Shown: positions 61,301 to 64,000 of the stretch, in pieces
Numbering within the stretch: position 1 is the first letter of the stretch
How the letters are laid out: each line of letters starts with the position of its first letter
Assembly: GCA_009760885.1 (NCBI GenBank)
Contig: CM019697.1
Coordinates: 26,624,210 to 26,688,209, forward strand
DNA length: 64,000 bases
DNA from: Achatina immaculata
Lineage: Eukaryota > Mollusca > Gastropoda > Stylommatophora > Achatinidae
Reading direction: 5' to 3'
Made by a program: the position numbers and the translations under genes
The notes under the pieces: model-generated
Seen by the model: the letters and a program-made list of their open reading frames with translations, nothing else
What the model was told of the DNA's origin: nothing
Databases searched by the model: none

Positions 61301-64000
61301 GCTACATCCAGGTCTCTTAATGGTAAGGTCACCTATGTTAGGAGCTACATCCAGGTCTCTTAATGGTAAGGTCACCTATGTTAGGTTCACCTATTATGGG
61401 GTCATCCATGGTATGGTCACCTATTTTAGAGTCATCTATTGGATCACTTATTTCAGAGTCATCTATGGGATCACCTGTGTTAGGGTCATCTACAGGATCA
61501 CTTGTGTTAGAATTATACATGGGATCACTTGTGTTATGGTCATCCATGGAGAGATCTCCCATGTTAAAGTCACATATAGTAAGGTCACCTATATGTCAGT
61601 GTCACCACTATCATCAACATTAAGGTCAATGTATGTGAAGGTCACTTAGATTAAGATCATCATTAAGTTTGGTCTAAAAAAAATGACCTTATTTGCAATA
61701 TTTGCCAGTTCACATAGTTCTAGTATGCTCAGTTGAATTTATCTTCTGCATTTGCAACCAGGATTTAGATAGTCAGTGTAGTTTTCATATTTGGTCCAAT
61801 AAACCAACTGCTGATCAACCTAAACTTACTGACATGGTCTACCAATTGTTGATATATCTATATCTACCAACTGTTGATAAAACAATATCAATTTACTGAT
61901 CAAGTCCACTAGTTAATGAAATATCAACATCAACTTACTTTTCCAGTCCCTCAATTGTTGAAATTTCATTATCATACAGTTTTATCTCTCTCAGTTCCTG
62001 TAAACATGATAATATAAAAAAGTACTATGAGTGTTTGTTACATGCTCAGCATATCTGTAGAATGTCTGTGTTACAAGCTCAGCATATCTGTAGCATGTCT
62101 TTTGTTACATGCTCAGCATATCTGTAGCATGTCTTTTGTTACAAGCTCAGCATATCTGTAGCATGTCTTTTGTTACATTCTCAGCATATCTGTAGAATGT
62201 CTGGATCAGAGAGAAGTCTGTGTGACAAGGGGCAGAATGTCAGATGAGTCTGGGTGCCCAATTCTTAACCCTTTGTAAATAATTATCAATCAATCAATCG
62301 ATGTTGCTTTACACAAATAAGTACTAAGAGAAAGGGAAGTAACATCAACCAGAGAAGACACATGAATCTTTCTGTCACCTTCTCAAGCCAAGTTATCAAA
62401 TATAAAATGCACAATGATTAACTACAATTTCCTAGTTAAAAAAATCTGTGCAATCATGGCAGCCACATTTTCATAAAAAATCTTGTACAAAACTTTAGAT
62501 AAATCACTCAGGTTTATAGGTGCTGATACTTGGATAAATTACTCAGGTTTGTAGGTGCTGATACTTGGATAAATCACTCAGGTTTGTAGGTGCTGATACT
62601 TGGATAAATTACTCAGGTTTGTAGGTGCTGATACTTGGATAAATCATTCAGGTTTGTAGGTGCTGATACTTGGATAAATCACTCAAGTATGTAGGTACTG
62701 ATATTTGGATAAATCACTCAGGTTTGTAGGTGCCATTACTAGGATAAATAACTTAGGTTTGTAGGTGCTGATACTTGGATAAATCACTCAGGTTTATAGG
62801 TGCCATTACTAGGATAAATAACTTAGGTTTGTAGGTGCTGATACTTGAATAAATCACTCAGGTTTATAGGTGCTGATACTTGGATAAATCACTCAGGTTT
62901 ATAGGTGCTGATACTTGGATAAATCACTCAGGTTTATAGGTGCTGATACTTGGATAAATCACTCAGGTTTATAGGTGCCATTACTAGGATAAATAACTTA
63001 GGTTTATAGGTGCTGATACTTGGATAAATCACTCAGGTTTATAGGTGCTGATACTTGGATAAATCACTCAGGTTTATAGGTGCTGATACTTGGATAAATC
63101 ACTCAGGTTTGTAGGTGCTGATACTTGGATAAATCACTCAGGTTTGTAGGTGCTGATACTTGGATAAATCACTCAAGTTTATAGGTGCTGATACTTAAAT
63201 AAATCACTCAGGTTTGTAGGTACTGATACTTGGATAAATTACTCAGGTTTGTAGGTGCTGATACTTGAATGAATCACTCAGGTTTGTAGGTACTGATACT
63301 TGGATAAATCACTCAGGTCTGCATGATATATGACAATAATCAACACTACAATAAGACTCTGAAACAACAATACAGGCTGTTTGAACTAAAGATCTTCACT
63401 ATGATATTGGCTGTGAAACTGAAGATCTTCACTACAATATTTGCTTTCAACTAAAGATATTCACTACAATATTTGCTTTCAACTAAAGATATTCATTACA
63501 ATATTTGCTTTCAACTAAAGATATTCACTACAATATTTGCTTTCAACTAAAGATATTCACTACAATATTTGCTTTCAACTAAAGATATTCACTACAATAT
63601 TTGCTTTCAACTAAAGATATTCACTACAATATTTGCTTTCAACTAAAGATATTCATTACAATATTTGCTTTCAACTAAAGATATTCACTACAATATTTGC
63701 TTTCAACTAAAGATATTCATTACAATATTTGCTTTCAAGTAAAGATCTTCAGAAAAATTCTGGCTGTGAAGCAACTTCATGCTAGCATTCATGTAAATAT
63801 CATCAGCCAATCATTCAGCCAGACAACCAGCCAACCAAACAATCAACAAACCAACCAACCATCCAGCCAACCAAACAATCACCAAATTAACCAACCATCC
63901 AGACAATCAACAAATCCATTTATCATAAATTTATTTATCATAGTACTGACATCTCCATCAACTGAAAATAGACGTGGCTACCTTGTTAGAGTCCAGGGCC
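27775..64000 (-). CDS. SDS22-like leucine-rich-repeat protein (C-terminal 357 residues, multi-exon)
   Basis: Exons in transcript order on the minus strand: 64000-63982 (partial, probable), 61997-61939, 60794-60742, 57218-57076, 49283-49125, 45881-45826, 42480-42357, 40474-40340 or its copy 41756-41622, 40146-40077 or its copy 41428-41359, 31909-31828 or its copy 33586-33505, 28832-28731, 27847-27775. Each junction is GT-AG and every phase matches, giving one frame to a TGA at 27777-27775. The first two thirds are about nine LRRs of the 21-23 residue SDS22 type (LREIKLYDNEISTIEGL; LDLSHNKLESLG; LDVSHNQLKSM), closed by an LRR-cap-like LAELYLAGNPF and LPKLEVIDGIHLKKSD. Then comes a helical segment (VDSQLRAAAVEQDSMFRSI) and a Ser-rich tail. 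Such LRR arrays are protein-binding scaffolds, often ciliary, centrosomal or PP1-related; which family this belongs to is not known to me. The N-terminus lies beyond the window. Confidence 0.75.
27960..28295. repeat. 62 bp minisatellite
   Basis: About five copies made of two related halves, each with GTCAATGTAAACAGTTCTGT; one half adds TAGATACATTAT. Last intron of the LRR gene. Confidence 0.9.
28430..28625. repeat. 40 bp minisatellite
   Basis: Five near-identical copies of ATCATCAGAGGAGAGAAGAT plus CTCTAGGTGAAAGTGTGAAA, in the last intron of the LRR gene. Confidence 0.95.
28731..28832 (-). CDS. LRR protein, penultimate exon (Ser-rich)
   Basis: The acceptor is TTTGTGCTAAG|GTTTCAG and the donor GTAGCAG|GTAAGC. 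In phase 2 it reads FQSLRALVGALPSESSRPQ and continues as a Ser/Thr-rich stretch. A second AG six bases on (GTTTCAG) would shift to a frame that stops, so the first AG is chosen. Confidence 0.6.
30415..31011 (+). mobile_element. LINE D copy inserted in LINE C
   Basis: Plus-strand 3' part of LINE D: SNVLSVLLYGSECWKITKTI, RRWRWLGHVLRMTDNSLPKI, RSKGRPKETWRRTTERML and PCALGT before stop, then (GA)n. It is flanked by a perfect 12 bp target-site duplication AGTTTCAATTTC (30,403-30,414 and 31,012-31,023). One frameshift near 30,690. The best-preserved LINE D copy in the window. Confidence 0.9.
31115..31350. repeat. 33 bp repeat inside LINE C ORF
   Basis: Seven units of TTTAAGTATTTCTTGGAAGT plus GTTCGGCCCACC. 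On the minus strand each encodes RWAEHFQEILK, so the LINE reading frame was expanded in frame after or before insertion. Confidence 0.9.
31700..31815. repeat. 29 bp repeat next to the exon donor
   Basis: Four copies of ATATGTGTGCTACCCACAAA plus TCACACCTG, starting within 15 bp of the donor of exon 31828-31909. Five copies occur in the duplicate at 33,345-33,490. Confidence 0.9.
31828..31909 (-). CDS. LRR protein exon (helical segment), copy nearer the 3' end
   Basis: The acceptor is TTCTGCTGCCAG|TTATCAG and the donor AGAAAG|GTAAGAG; phase 1 in, phase 2 out. It encodes SVHQVDSQLRAAAVEQDSMF followed by RSITE, which looks like an amphipathic helix or short coiled coil. An identical exon copy lies at 33505-33586. 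Confidence 0.65.
31960..32215. repeat. AGCCAAACATAACA tandem repeat
   Basis: About twelve irregular copies of TAGCCAAACATAACAACATG. The same array is present at 33,637-33,892. Confidence 0.9.
32465..35345. repeat. 28 bp minisatellite, long array
   Basis: 32,465-33,045 and 34,150-35,345: together about 60 copies of AAGTATTAGCTATAACAAGA plus GATAGGAA, with a GGAGATAGG variant. It is split by the duplicated block and, at its right end, by the mariner (remaining copies at 36,672-36,760). Confidence 0.95.
33505..33586 (-). CDS. LRR protein exon (helical segment), duplicated copy
   Basis: Same exon and splice sites as 31828-31909 in the upstream copy of the 1677 bp duplication; one base differs just outside the acceptor. 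Entering in phase 1 and leaving in phase 2, two copies cannot be joined to each other in frame, so only one can be used per transcript. The copy may also be an assembly duplicate. Confidence 0.6.
35389..36671 (-). mobile_element. Mariner-type (DD34D) transposon, dead
   Basis: The ends are inverted: GGGTGATTGATAAGTTCTTG at 35,391 and, read inward from the other end, GGATGATTGATAAGTTCTCG at 36,667, both continuing GCATAA. The transposase is on the minus strand. Its open part (36,038-35,451) has TMDETWV, HQDNALVH and YSPDLAPSDYYLF. Exactly 34 residues separate the second and third catalytic Asp, which defines the mariner DD34D class. The N-terminal half (start near 36,499, IRYLCIKGLLLNEIHEDMAE) contains a stop and an internal 165 bp tandem duplication (36,112-36,440). 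It is inserted in the 28 bp array. The TA target duplication is not clear. Confidence 0.9.
36112..36440. repeat. 165 bp tandem duplication inside the mariner
   Basis: CATGTCATGGATTCTGCAGG to CCTAGAGTCTCTGCC occurs twice head to tail, identical or nearly so, within the transposase N-terminal coding region. Confidence 0.9.
36875..38450. repeat. About 38 bp minisatellite
   Basis: Roughly 35 copies of GGAAAACCTGCAGTAAAATA plus AATGTCAGACAAGGTACA with length variants, interrupted by LINE D at 37,111-37,657. Confidence 0.9.
37111..37657 (-). mobile_element. LINE D copy
   Basis: Minus-strand LINE D 3' part with (GA)n tail at 37,111-37,127: FKSNVLSLLLYGSECWKITK, RRWRWLGHVLRMTDNSLPKI and RSKGRPKETWRRTTERML. 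The end frame is shifted after RAEKK. Inserted in the 38 bp array. Confidence 0.9.
38715..39053 (+). mobile_element. LINE E 3' end with (GAT)n tail
   Basis: Encodes MSWKWRWIGHTLRKPETSIA, RQALTWNPQRNRKQGRPRLT and W, then a stop and frameshift, then a CLCSQ-like end (ALKGVKGD) followed by GATGATGATGATG. This is the RWxGHxLRxP...GRPxxTWR pattern of LINE ORF2 C-termini. Different from families A to D. Confidence 0.75.
39425..40090. repeat. 31 bp minisatellite containing a splice donor
   Basis: About 21 copies of CATTGATATCTAACTTACTA plus CTAGAGGCAGA. On the minus strand each unit reads TCTGCCTCTAGTA|GTAAGT, the last bases and donor of the LRR exon ending at 40077. The array lies on the intron side and its first unit is the real junction. 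Confidence 0.95.
40077..40146 (-). CDS. LRR protein exon after the LRR-cap
   Basis: The acceptor is TAATCTGCAG|ATTCAC and the donor TCTAGTA|GTAAGT; phase 0 in, phase 1 out. It encodes IHLKKSDVKQDGVPVMRPMS and SASS, continuing VIDG of the previous exon as is usual after an SDS22-type cap. Duplicate at 41359-41428. Confidence 0.65.
40340..40474 (-). CDS. LRR protein exon with LRR-cap, copy nearer the 3' end
   Basis: The acceptor is TTTCATTACAG|TGTTTGCTG and the donor GATGGG|GTAAGAC; 135 bp, phase 0-0. It encodes CFELAELYLAGNPFTM and LPKLEVIDG, the typical end of an SDS22-type LRR array. The acceptor and first 18 bases are repeated in the adjoining minisatellite. Identical copy at 41622-41756. 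Confidence 0.7.
40475..40805. repeat. 29 bp minisatellite containing a splice acceptor
   Basis: About eleven copies. On the minus strand each reads TTTTCATTACAG|TGTTTG followed by CTGTCTGGATG, which is the acceptor and start of the exon 40340-40474. Repeated identically at 41,757-42,087. Confidence 0.95.
41359..41428 (-). CDS. LRR protein exon after the LRR-cap, duplicated copy
   Basis: Identical to 40077-40146, offset 1282 bp. It leaves in phase 1, so it cannot splice in frame into the second LRR-cap exon at 40474. Confidence 0.6.
41622..41756 (-). CDS. LRR protein exon with LRR-cap, duplicated copy
   Basis: Identical to 40340-40474 and nearer to the preceding exon (42357). Phase 0-0, so by itself it could even be included together with the other copy if the small exon at 41359 is skipped. 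Confidence 0.65.
42357..42480 (-). CDS. LRR protein exon
   Basis: The acceptor is CTTGTCTCAG|GTCCATAG and the donor GGAAATT|GTATGT; 124 bp, phase 2 in, phase 0 out. It encodes SIEELNINGNGLREFSSF and FPNLQILFACENKFSRW, two LRRs with the LxxLxxxxN pattern. Confidence 0.75.
43500..44170. repeat. 21 bp minisatellite
   Basis: About 32 copies of AATGTCAGATAGGGAAGGCA with scattered variants. Reading frames on both strands here are repeat translations. From 42,490 to 43,495 and from 44,170 to 44,815 the DNA is mostly single-copy without a supportable gene. Confidence 0.95.
44820..45110. repeat. About 26 bp degenerate repeat
   Basis: About ten copies of GATAACTTGACCACTGACCA plus TTTCTA, diverged. 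Confidence 0.85.
45385..45755 (-). mobile_element. tRNA-derived SINE with partly duplicated body
   Basis: Read on the minus strand, the head begins near 45,750 with GGTAGCCTGGTTAGCTGAGT. An A-box TAGCTGAGTGG (45,729-45,739) and a B-box GGTTCAGTCCC (45,685-45,695) are spaced as in a tRNA promoter. The body then runs to about 45,530, and a second copy of the body follows (45,400-45,528), each containing CACATCTCACGTTCATGTGC. It lies in an LRR-gene intron. Confidence 0.8.
45826..45881 (-). CDS. LRR protein exon
   Basis: The acceptor is TTTCCTCTACCCCAG|ATACTG and the donor AACTAAG|GTAAAAT; 56 bp, phase 0 in, phase 2 out. It encodes ILDVSHNQLKSMKSVGKL, one LRR. The acceptor is repeated in the adjoining array. 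Confidence 0.75.
45882..46300. repeat. 43 bp minisatellite containing a splice acceptor
   Basis: About ten copies. On the minus strand each reads CTTTCCTCTACCCCAG|ATAC followed by TGGATGTTTA, the acceptor and first 13 bases of exon 45826-45881. At the far end (46,320-46,366) lies a diverged exon copy reading ILAVSHNQFKSAN after CATTATCTCAG, without a matching donor. Confidence 0.95.
46320..46366 (-). pseudogene. Relic copy of an LRR exon
   Basis: ILAVSHNQFKSAN after an acceptor-like CATTATCTCAG aligns with the functional ILDVSHNQLKSMK at 45881. The donor and the rest of the exon are missing. It marks the distal end of the 43 bp array, so the array appears to have formed between two copies of this exon. 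Confidence 0.55.
46480..47090. repeat. 43 bp minisatellite
   Basis: About 14 copies of CCAAACATCATGTGAAAGCT plus GAGAGCTATGAATGTGAGTGATA. Several units have CACGTG where others have CATGTG. Confidence 0.95.
47215..47870. repeat. 45 bp minisatellite
   Basis: About 14 copies of GGTCAGGTAATATAGATCTG plus TGTGCCCTGGTAATCTCTCTAGGCA. The period is a multiple of three, which explains the long frames on both strands. Confidence 0.95.
47960..48190. repeat. About 40 bp tandem repeat
   Basis: Five copies of CATATCATTATATTAACATG plus ATAGAACTATCCTATCTTTA. Confidence 0.85.
48205..48785. repeat. 24 bp minisatellite
   Basis: About 23 copies of AACAGCAGCTACCTTTTATA plus CAAG. Confidence 0.95.
48845..48985 (-). 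mobile_element. LINE C 3' end
   Basis: Minus strand ends in GGCATTTAACGGCACGGAAG and an AGATAAGAAATAAG tail, the LINE C terminus also seen at 10,854, 28,905 and 52,577. About 140 bp long. Confidence 0.8.
49125..49283 (-). CDS. LRR protein exon
   Basis: The acceptor is CCTGTTACCCAG|CCTGTC and the donor ATCCAG|GTCAGTT; 159 bp, phase 0-0. It encodes LPNLEELFVAGNKI, KLQEVDLSRNTISDLSGL and ANLPNIQ: more than two LRRs. Confidence 0.75.
49318..49396. repeat. (GAT)n microsatellite
   Basis: About 26 GAT/GGT triplets close to the acceptor side of the LRR exon at 49283. Confidence 0.9.
49540..50080. repeat. Purine-rich GAGAAGATAAAT tract
   Basis: An irregular A/G-rich stretch with recurring GAGAAGATAAATGAGAAGA. 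No coding evidence. Confidence 0.75.
50105..51625. repeat. 51 bp minisatellite
   Basis: About 29 copies containing GATATAGATAAGAGTGTGAG, ACTCAAGGTGTGGAGTAGGA and CAGGCTGTGAT. The 51 bp period (17 codons) creates frames of up to 628 codons on the minus strand and several on the plus strand; all are repeat translations. Confidence 0.95.
51665..52190. repeat. 40 bp repeat carrying two LINE A tails
   Basis: The unit CTGATCTCTTTCACAGGTAA plus AGATTTACAAACATCACATT occurs six or more times. A LINE A 3' end lies in it twice (51,800-51,905 and 51,940-52,045) at a 140 bp offset, so one insertion was later duplicated with the repeat. Confidence 0.85.
51800..52045 (+). mobile_element. LINE A 3' ends, two tandem copies
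   Basis: Each reads GGCCATCTTGCTCACAACTG to GCAAATGAATGAATGAATGA, matching 10,729-10,827. Each is only about 105 bp long. Confidence 0.85.
52318..52475. repeat. 35 bp tandem repeat
   Basis: Four copies of GAGAAAACATGTCAAGCTGC plus AACATATGACATAAT. Confidence 0.9.
52577..52724 (-). mobile_element. LINE C 3' end
   Basis: The minus strand carries the LINE C terminus (TTAACGGCACTGGAAAGATG) and a tail of ATGTAAG repeats. Diverged and about 150 bp long. Confidence 0.75.
52800..54665. repeat. 13 bp minisatellite, about 1.9 kb
   Basis: Well over 100 copies of GACTGAGAGGAAT and variants (GGATT, AGAAT, GGACT, GAAAT), with larger repeats towards the right (GATGAAACATGACTGAGAGG). Because 13 is not a multiple of three, each frame cycles through the same 13-residue Ser/Leu/Gln-rich peptide, so three overlapping frames of 460-520 codons are open on the minus strand. 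Not a gene. Confidence 0.95.
54760..57066. repeat. 64 bp minisatellite starting at a splice donor
   Basis: About 33 copies of ACAAAGACAAGAAGTAACAG plus ACAAACTAATATGTTACTAT plus CTAGTCTAATCTATGTTTACTTGT. The right-most unit ends exactly at the donor of the LRR exon at 57076: the donor GTAAGCATAGATAAG corresponds to AGTAAACATAGATTAG in the other units. LINE D is inserted at 56,476. Confidence 0.95.
56476..56667 (-). mobile_element. LINE D 3' end inserted in the 64 bp array
   Basis: A 190 bp LINE D terminus with (GA)n tail, flanked by CTATTTAGTCT at 56,668-56,678 and the same sequence ending in the CT run at 56,468-56,478. The target is one unit of the minisatellite, and the flanking units match each other. 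Confidence 0.85.
57076..57218 (-). CDS. LRR protein exon
   Basis: The acceptor is TTGTATGTCCCAG|GGCGAG and the donor CTAGGG|GTAAGC; 143 bp, phase 1 in, phase 0 out. It encodes LNNLKKLQCLRLDNNRIVKL and SITALDLSHNKLESLG: two full LRRs. Confidence 0.8.
57515..58275. mobile_element. GC-rich unclassified element with internal repeats
   Basis: A stretch clearly richer in G and C than its surroundings. Three or so units of about 90 bp share CCAGAGTTGGACTTTCTCAC and GGGTGAGAGGTGGTTGCC. Further on, GAGCCGGTTTAGGCATATT and GTGCCGGTTTAGGCATATTT form another pair. No protein motif is recognised. It may be an untranslated part of a retroelement or a satellite-like element; the class is unknown. A CTT microsatellite (57,484-57,508) precedes it. 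Confidence 0.45.
58378..59205. repeat. 34 bp minisatellite
   Basis: About 24 copies of CTATACTACCTCCACAAGAT plus GTTGTGATATCAAA. Confidence 0.95.
59290..59515. repeat. 31 bp minisatellite
   Basis: Seven copies of AAACTGTGAAACAACACAGC plus CAATCTGCTAC. Confidence 0.9.
59700..60130. repeat. 25 bp minisatellite
   Basis: About 17 copies of GACTGCAAGCAACTATGAGT plus TATAA. Confidence 0.95.
60660..60760. repeat. Tandem repeat containing a splice donor
   Basis: Three copies of about 35 bp. On the minus strand each has AAATTGTCACAATyrGTAAG-type sequence: the real exon end and donor is ACAATTG|GTAAGTAAATG, and the copies read CACAATCAGTAAGTTAATG and similar. The copies lie on the intron side of the LRR exon 60742-60794. 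Confidence 0.75.
60742..60794 (-). CDS. LRR protein exon
   Basis: The acceptor is TTTTTATTTTCAG|TTTAAAAG and the donor CAATTG|GTAAGT; 53 bp, phase 2 in, phase 1 out. It encodes LKELCILQLQHNKIVTI, one LRR that directly continues the previous exon. Confidence 0.8.
60955..61090. repeat. 31 bp tandem repeat
   Basis: Four copies of AACTAATATCTGCCCACTTC plus ACTGTCACAAT. Confidence 0.9.
61295..61640. repeat. Short degenerate repeat (GGGTCATCTA-like)
   Basis: A 47 bp duplication (GAGCTACATCCAGGTCTCTT) followed by irregular copies of ATGGGATCACTTGTGTTA. Reading frames on both strands are repeat translations. Confidence 0.75.
61939..61997 (-). CDS. LRR protein exon
   Basis: The acceptor is CATGTTTACAG|GAACTG and the donor GGAAAA|GTAAGTT; 59 bp, phase 0 in, phase 2 out. 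It encodes ELREIKLYDNEISTIEGLE, a classic SDS22-like LRR. Confidence 0.8.
62035..62205. repeat. 34 bp tandem repeat
   Basis: Five copies of CATATCTGTAGCATGTCTTT plus TGTTACATGCTCAG, upstream of the LRR exon acceptor on the minus strand. Confidence 0.9.
62490..63320. repeat. 35 bp minisatellite
   Basis: About 23 copies of GGATAAATCACTCAGGTTTG plus TAGGTGCTGATACTT. From 62,205 to 62,490 nothing is recognised. Confidence 0.95.
63420..63745. repeat. 32 bp minisatellite
   Basis: Ten copies of TTCACTACAATATTTGCTTT plus CAACTAAAGATA. Confidence 0.95.
63982..64000 (-). CDS. LRR protein exon cut by the window edge
   Basis: Minus strand reads ALDSNK and then AAG|GTAGCC, a plausible donor in phase 0, which fits the next exon beginning ELREIKLYDN. 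Only 19 bases are visible, so this is tentative. Confidence 0.45.

Noticed and set aside
14458..63745. Regular arrays considered as CRISPR
   Set aside because: Units are contiguous without unique spacers, the genome is eukaryotic and no cas-like gene exists.

Overview
This is eukaryotic, invertebrate-type genomic DNA. It has intron-split genes, GT-AG splice junctions, non-LTR retrotransposons, a mariner-type DNA transposon, a tRNA-derived SINE and a very high load of tandem repeats. Arrays with 13 to 64 bp units and (TC/TA)n tracts make up roughly half of the window. Nothing bacterial (operons, Shine-Dalgarno sites) was seen. The mix of RTE-like LINEs, a molluscan-looking rhodopsin-class receptor and a Cys-rich secreted protein suggests a lophotrochozoan, most likely a mollusc. 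That assignment is inference. Most long open reading frames in this window are artefacts of tandem repeats and are not annotated as genes.

Layout. (1) 1-14,460, plus strand: the 5' part of a secreted Cys-rich protein gene. It has a TATA box, a signal-peptide exon (395-446), two Cys-rich exons (3237-3458, 5137-5223) and a third (14305-14457) paralogous to the first Cys-rich one. All junctions are phase 1. The introns hold a 1.05 kb tandem duplication, (TC/TA)n tracts, minisatellites and, at 8.5-14.3 kb, a nest of LINE copies. (2) 14.5-20.7 kb: almost only tandem arrays. (3) 21,088-22,146, plus: an intronless seven-helix receptor interrupted by one in-frame TGA. (4) 22.2-27.7 kb: tandem arrays and a LINE scrap. 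(5) 27,775 to beyond 64,000, minus strand: a leucine-rich-repeat (LRR) protein gene. I could chain eleven exons, plus a probable twelfth at the window edge, with every splice phase agreeing. They encode the last 357 residues: SDS22-like LRRs, a closing LRR-cap motif, a helical segment and a Ser-rich tail. Its introns hold the other LINEs, the mariner, the SINE and most minisatellites.

Most notable observation: several minisatellites sit exactly on exon-intron junctions of these two genes. The repeat unit includes the splice acceptor with the first bases of the exon (45881, 40474 and its copy 41756), or the last bases of the exon with the splice donor (60742, 40077 and its copy 41359, and in a two-copy form 14457). 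At 57076 the array starts right at the donor. The introns are therefore filled with tens of decoy splice sites. Two exon-bearing blocks (1282 bp and 1677 bp) are also tandemly duplicated almost without change. The exon phases allow only one copy of each to be used in a reading frame.

Mobile elements: at least six LINE families, called A to F here, can be told apart by sequence and mostly by their 3' tails: A (ATGA)n, C (ATAAG)-like, D (GA)n, E (GAT)n, F (GAAT)n. Two nested insertions and two insertions into tandem arrays have recognisable target-site duplications. All copies are truncated or frameshifted.
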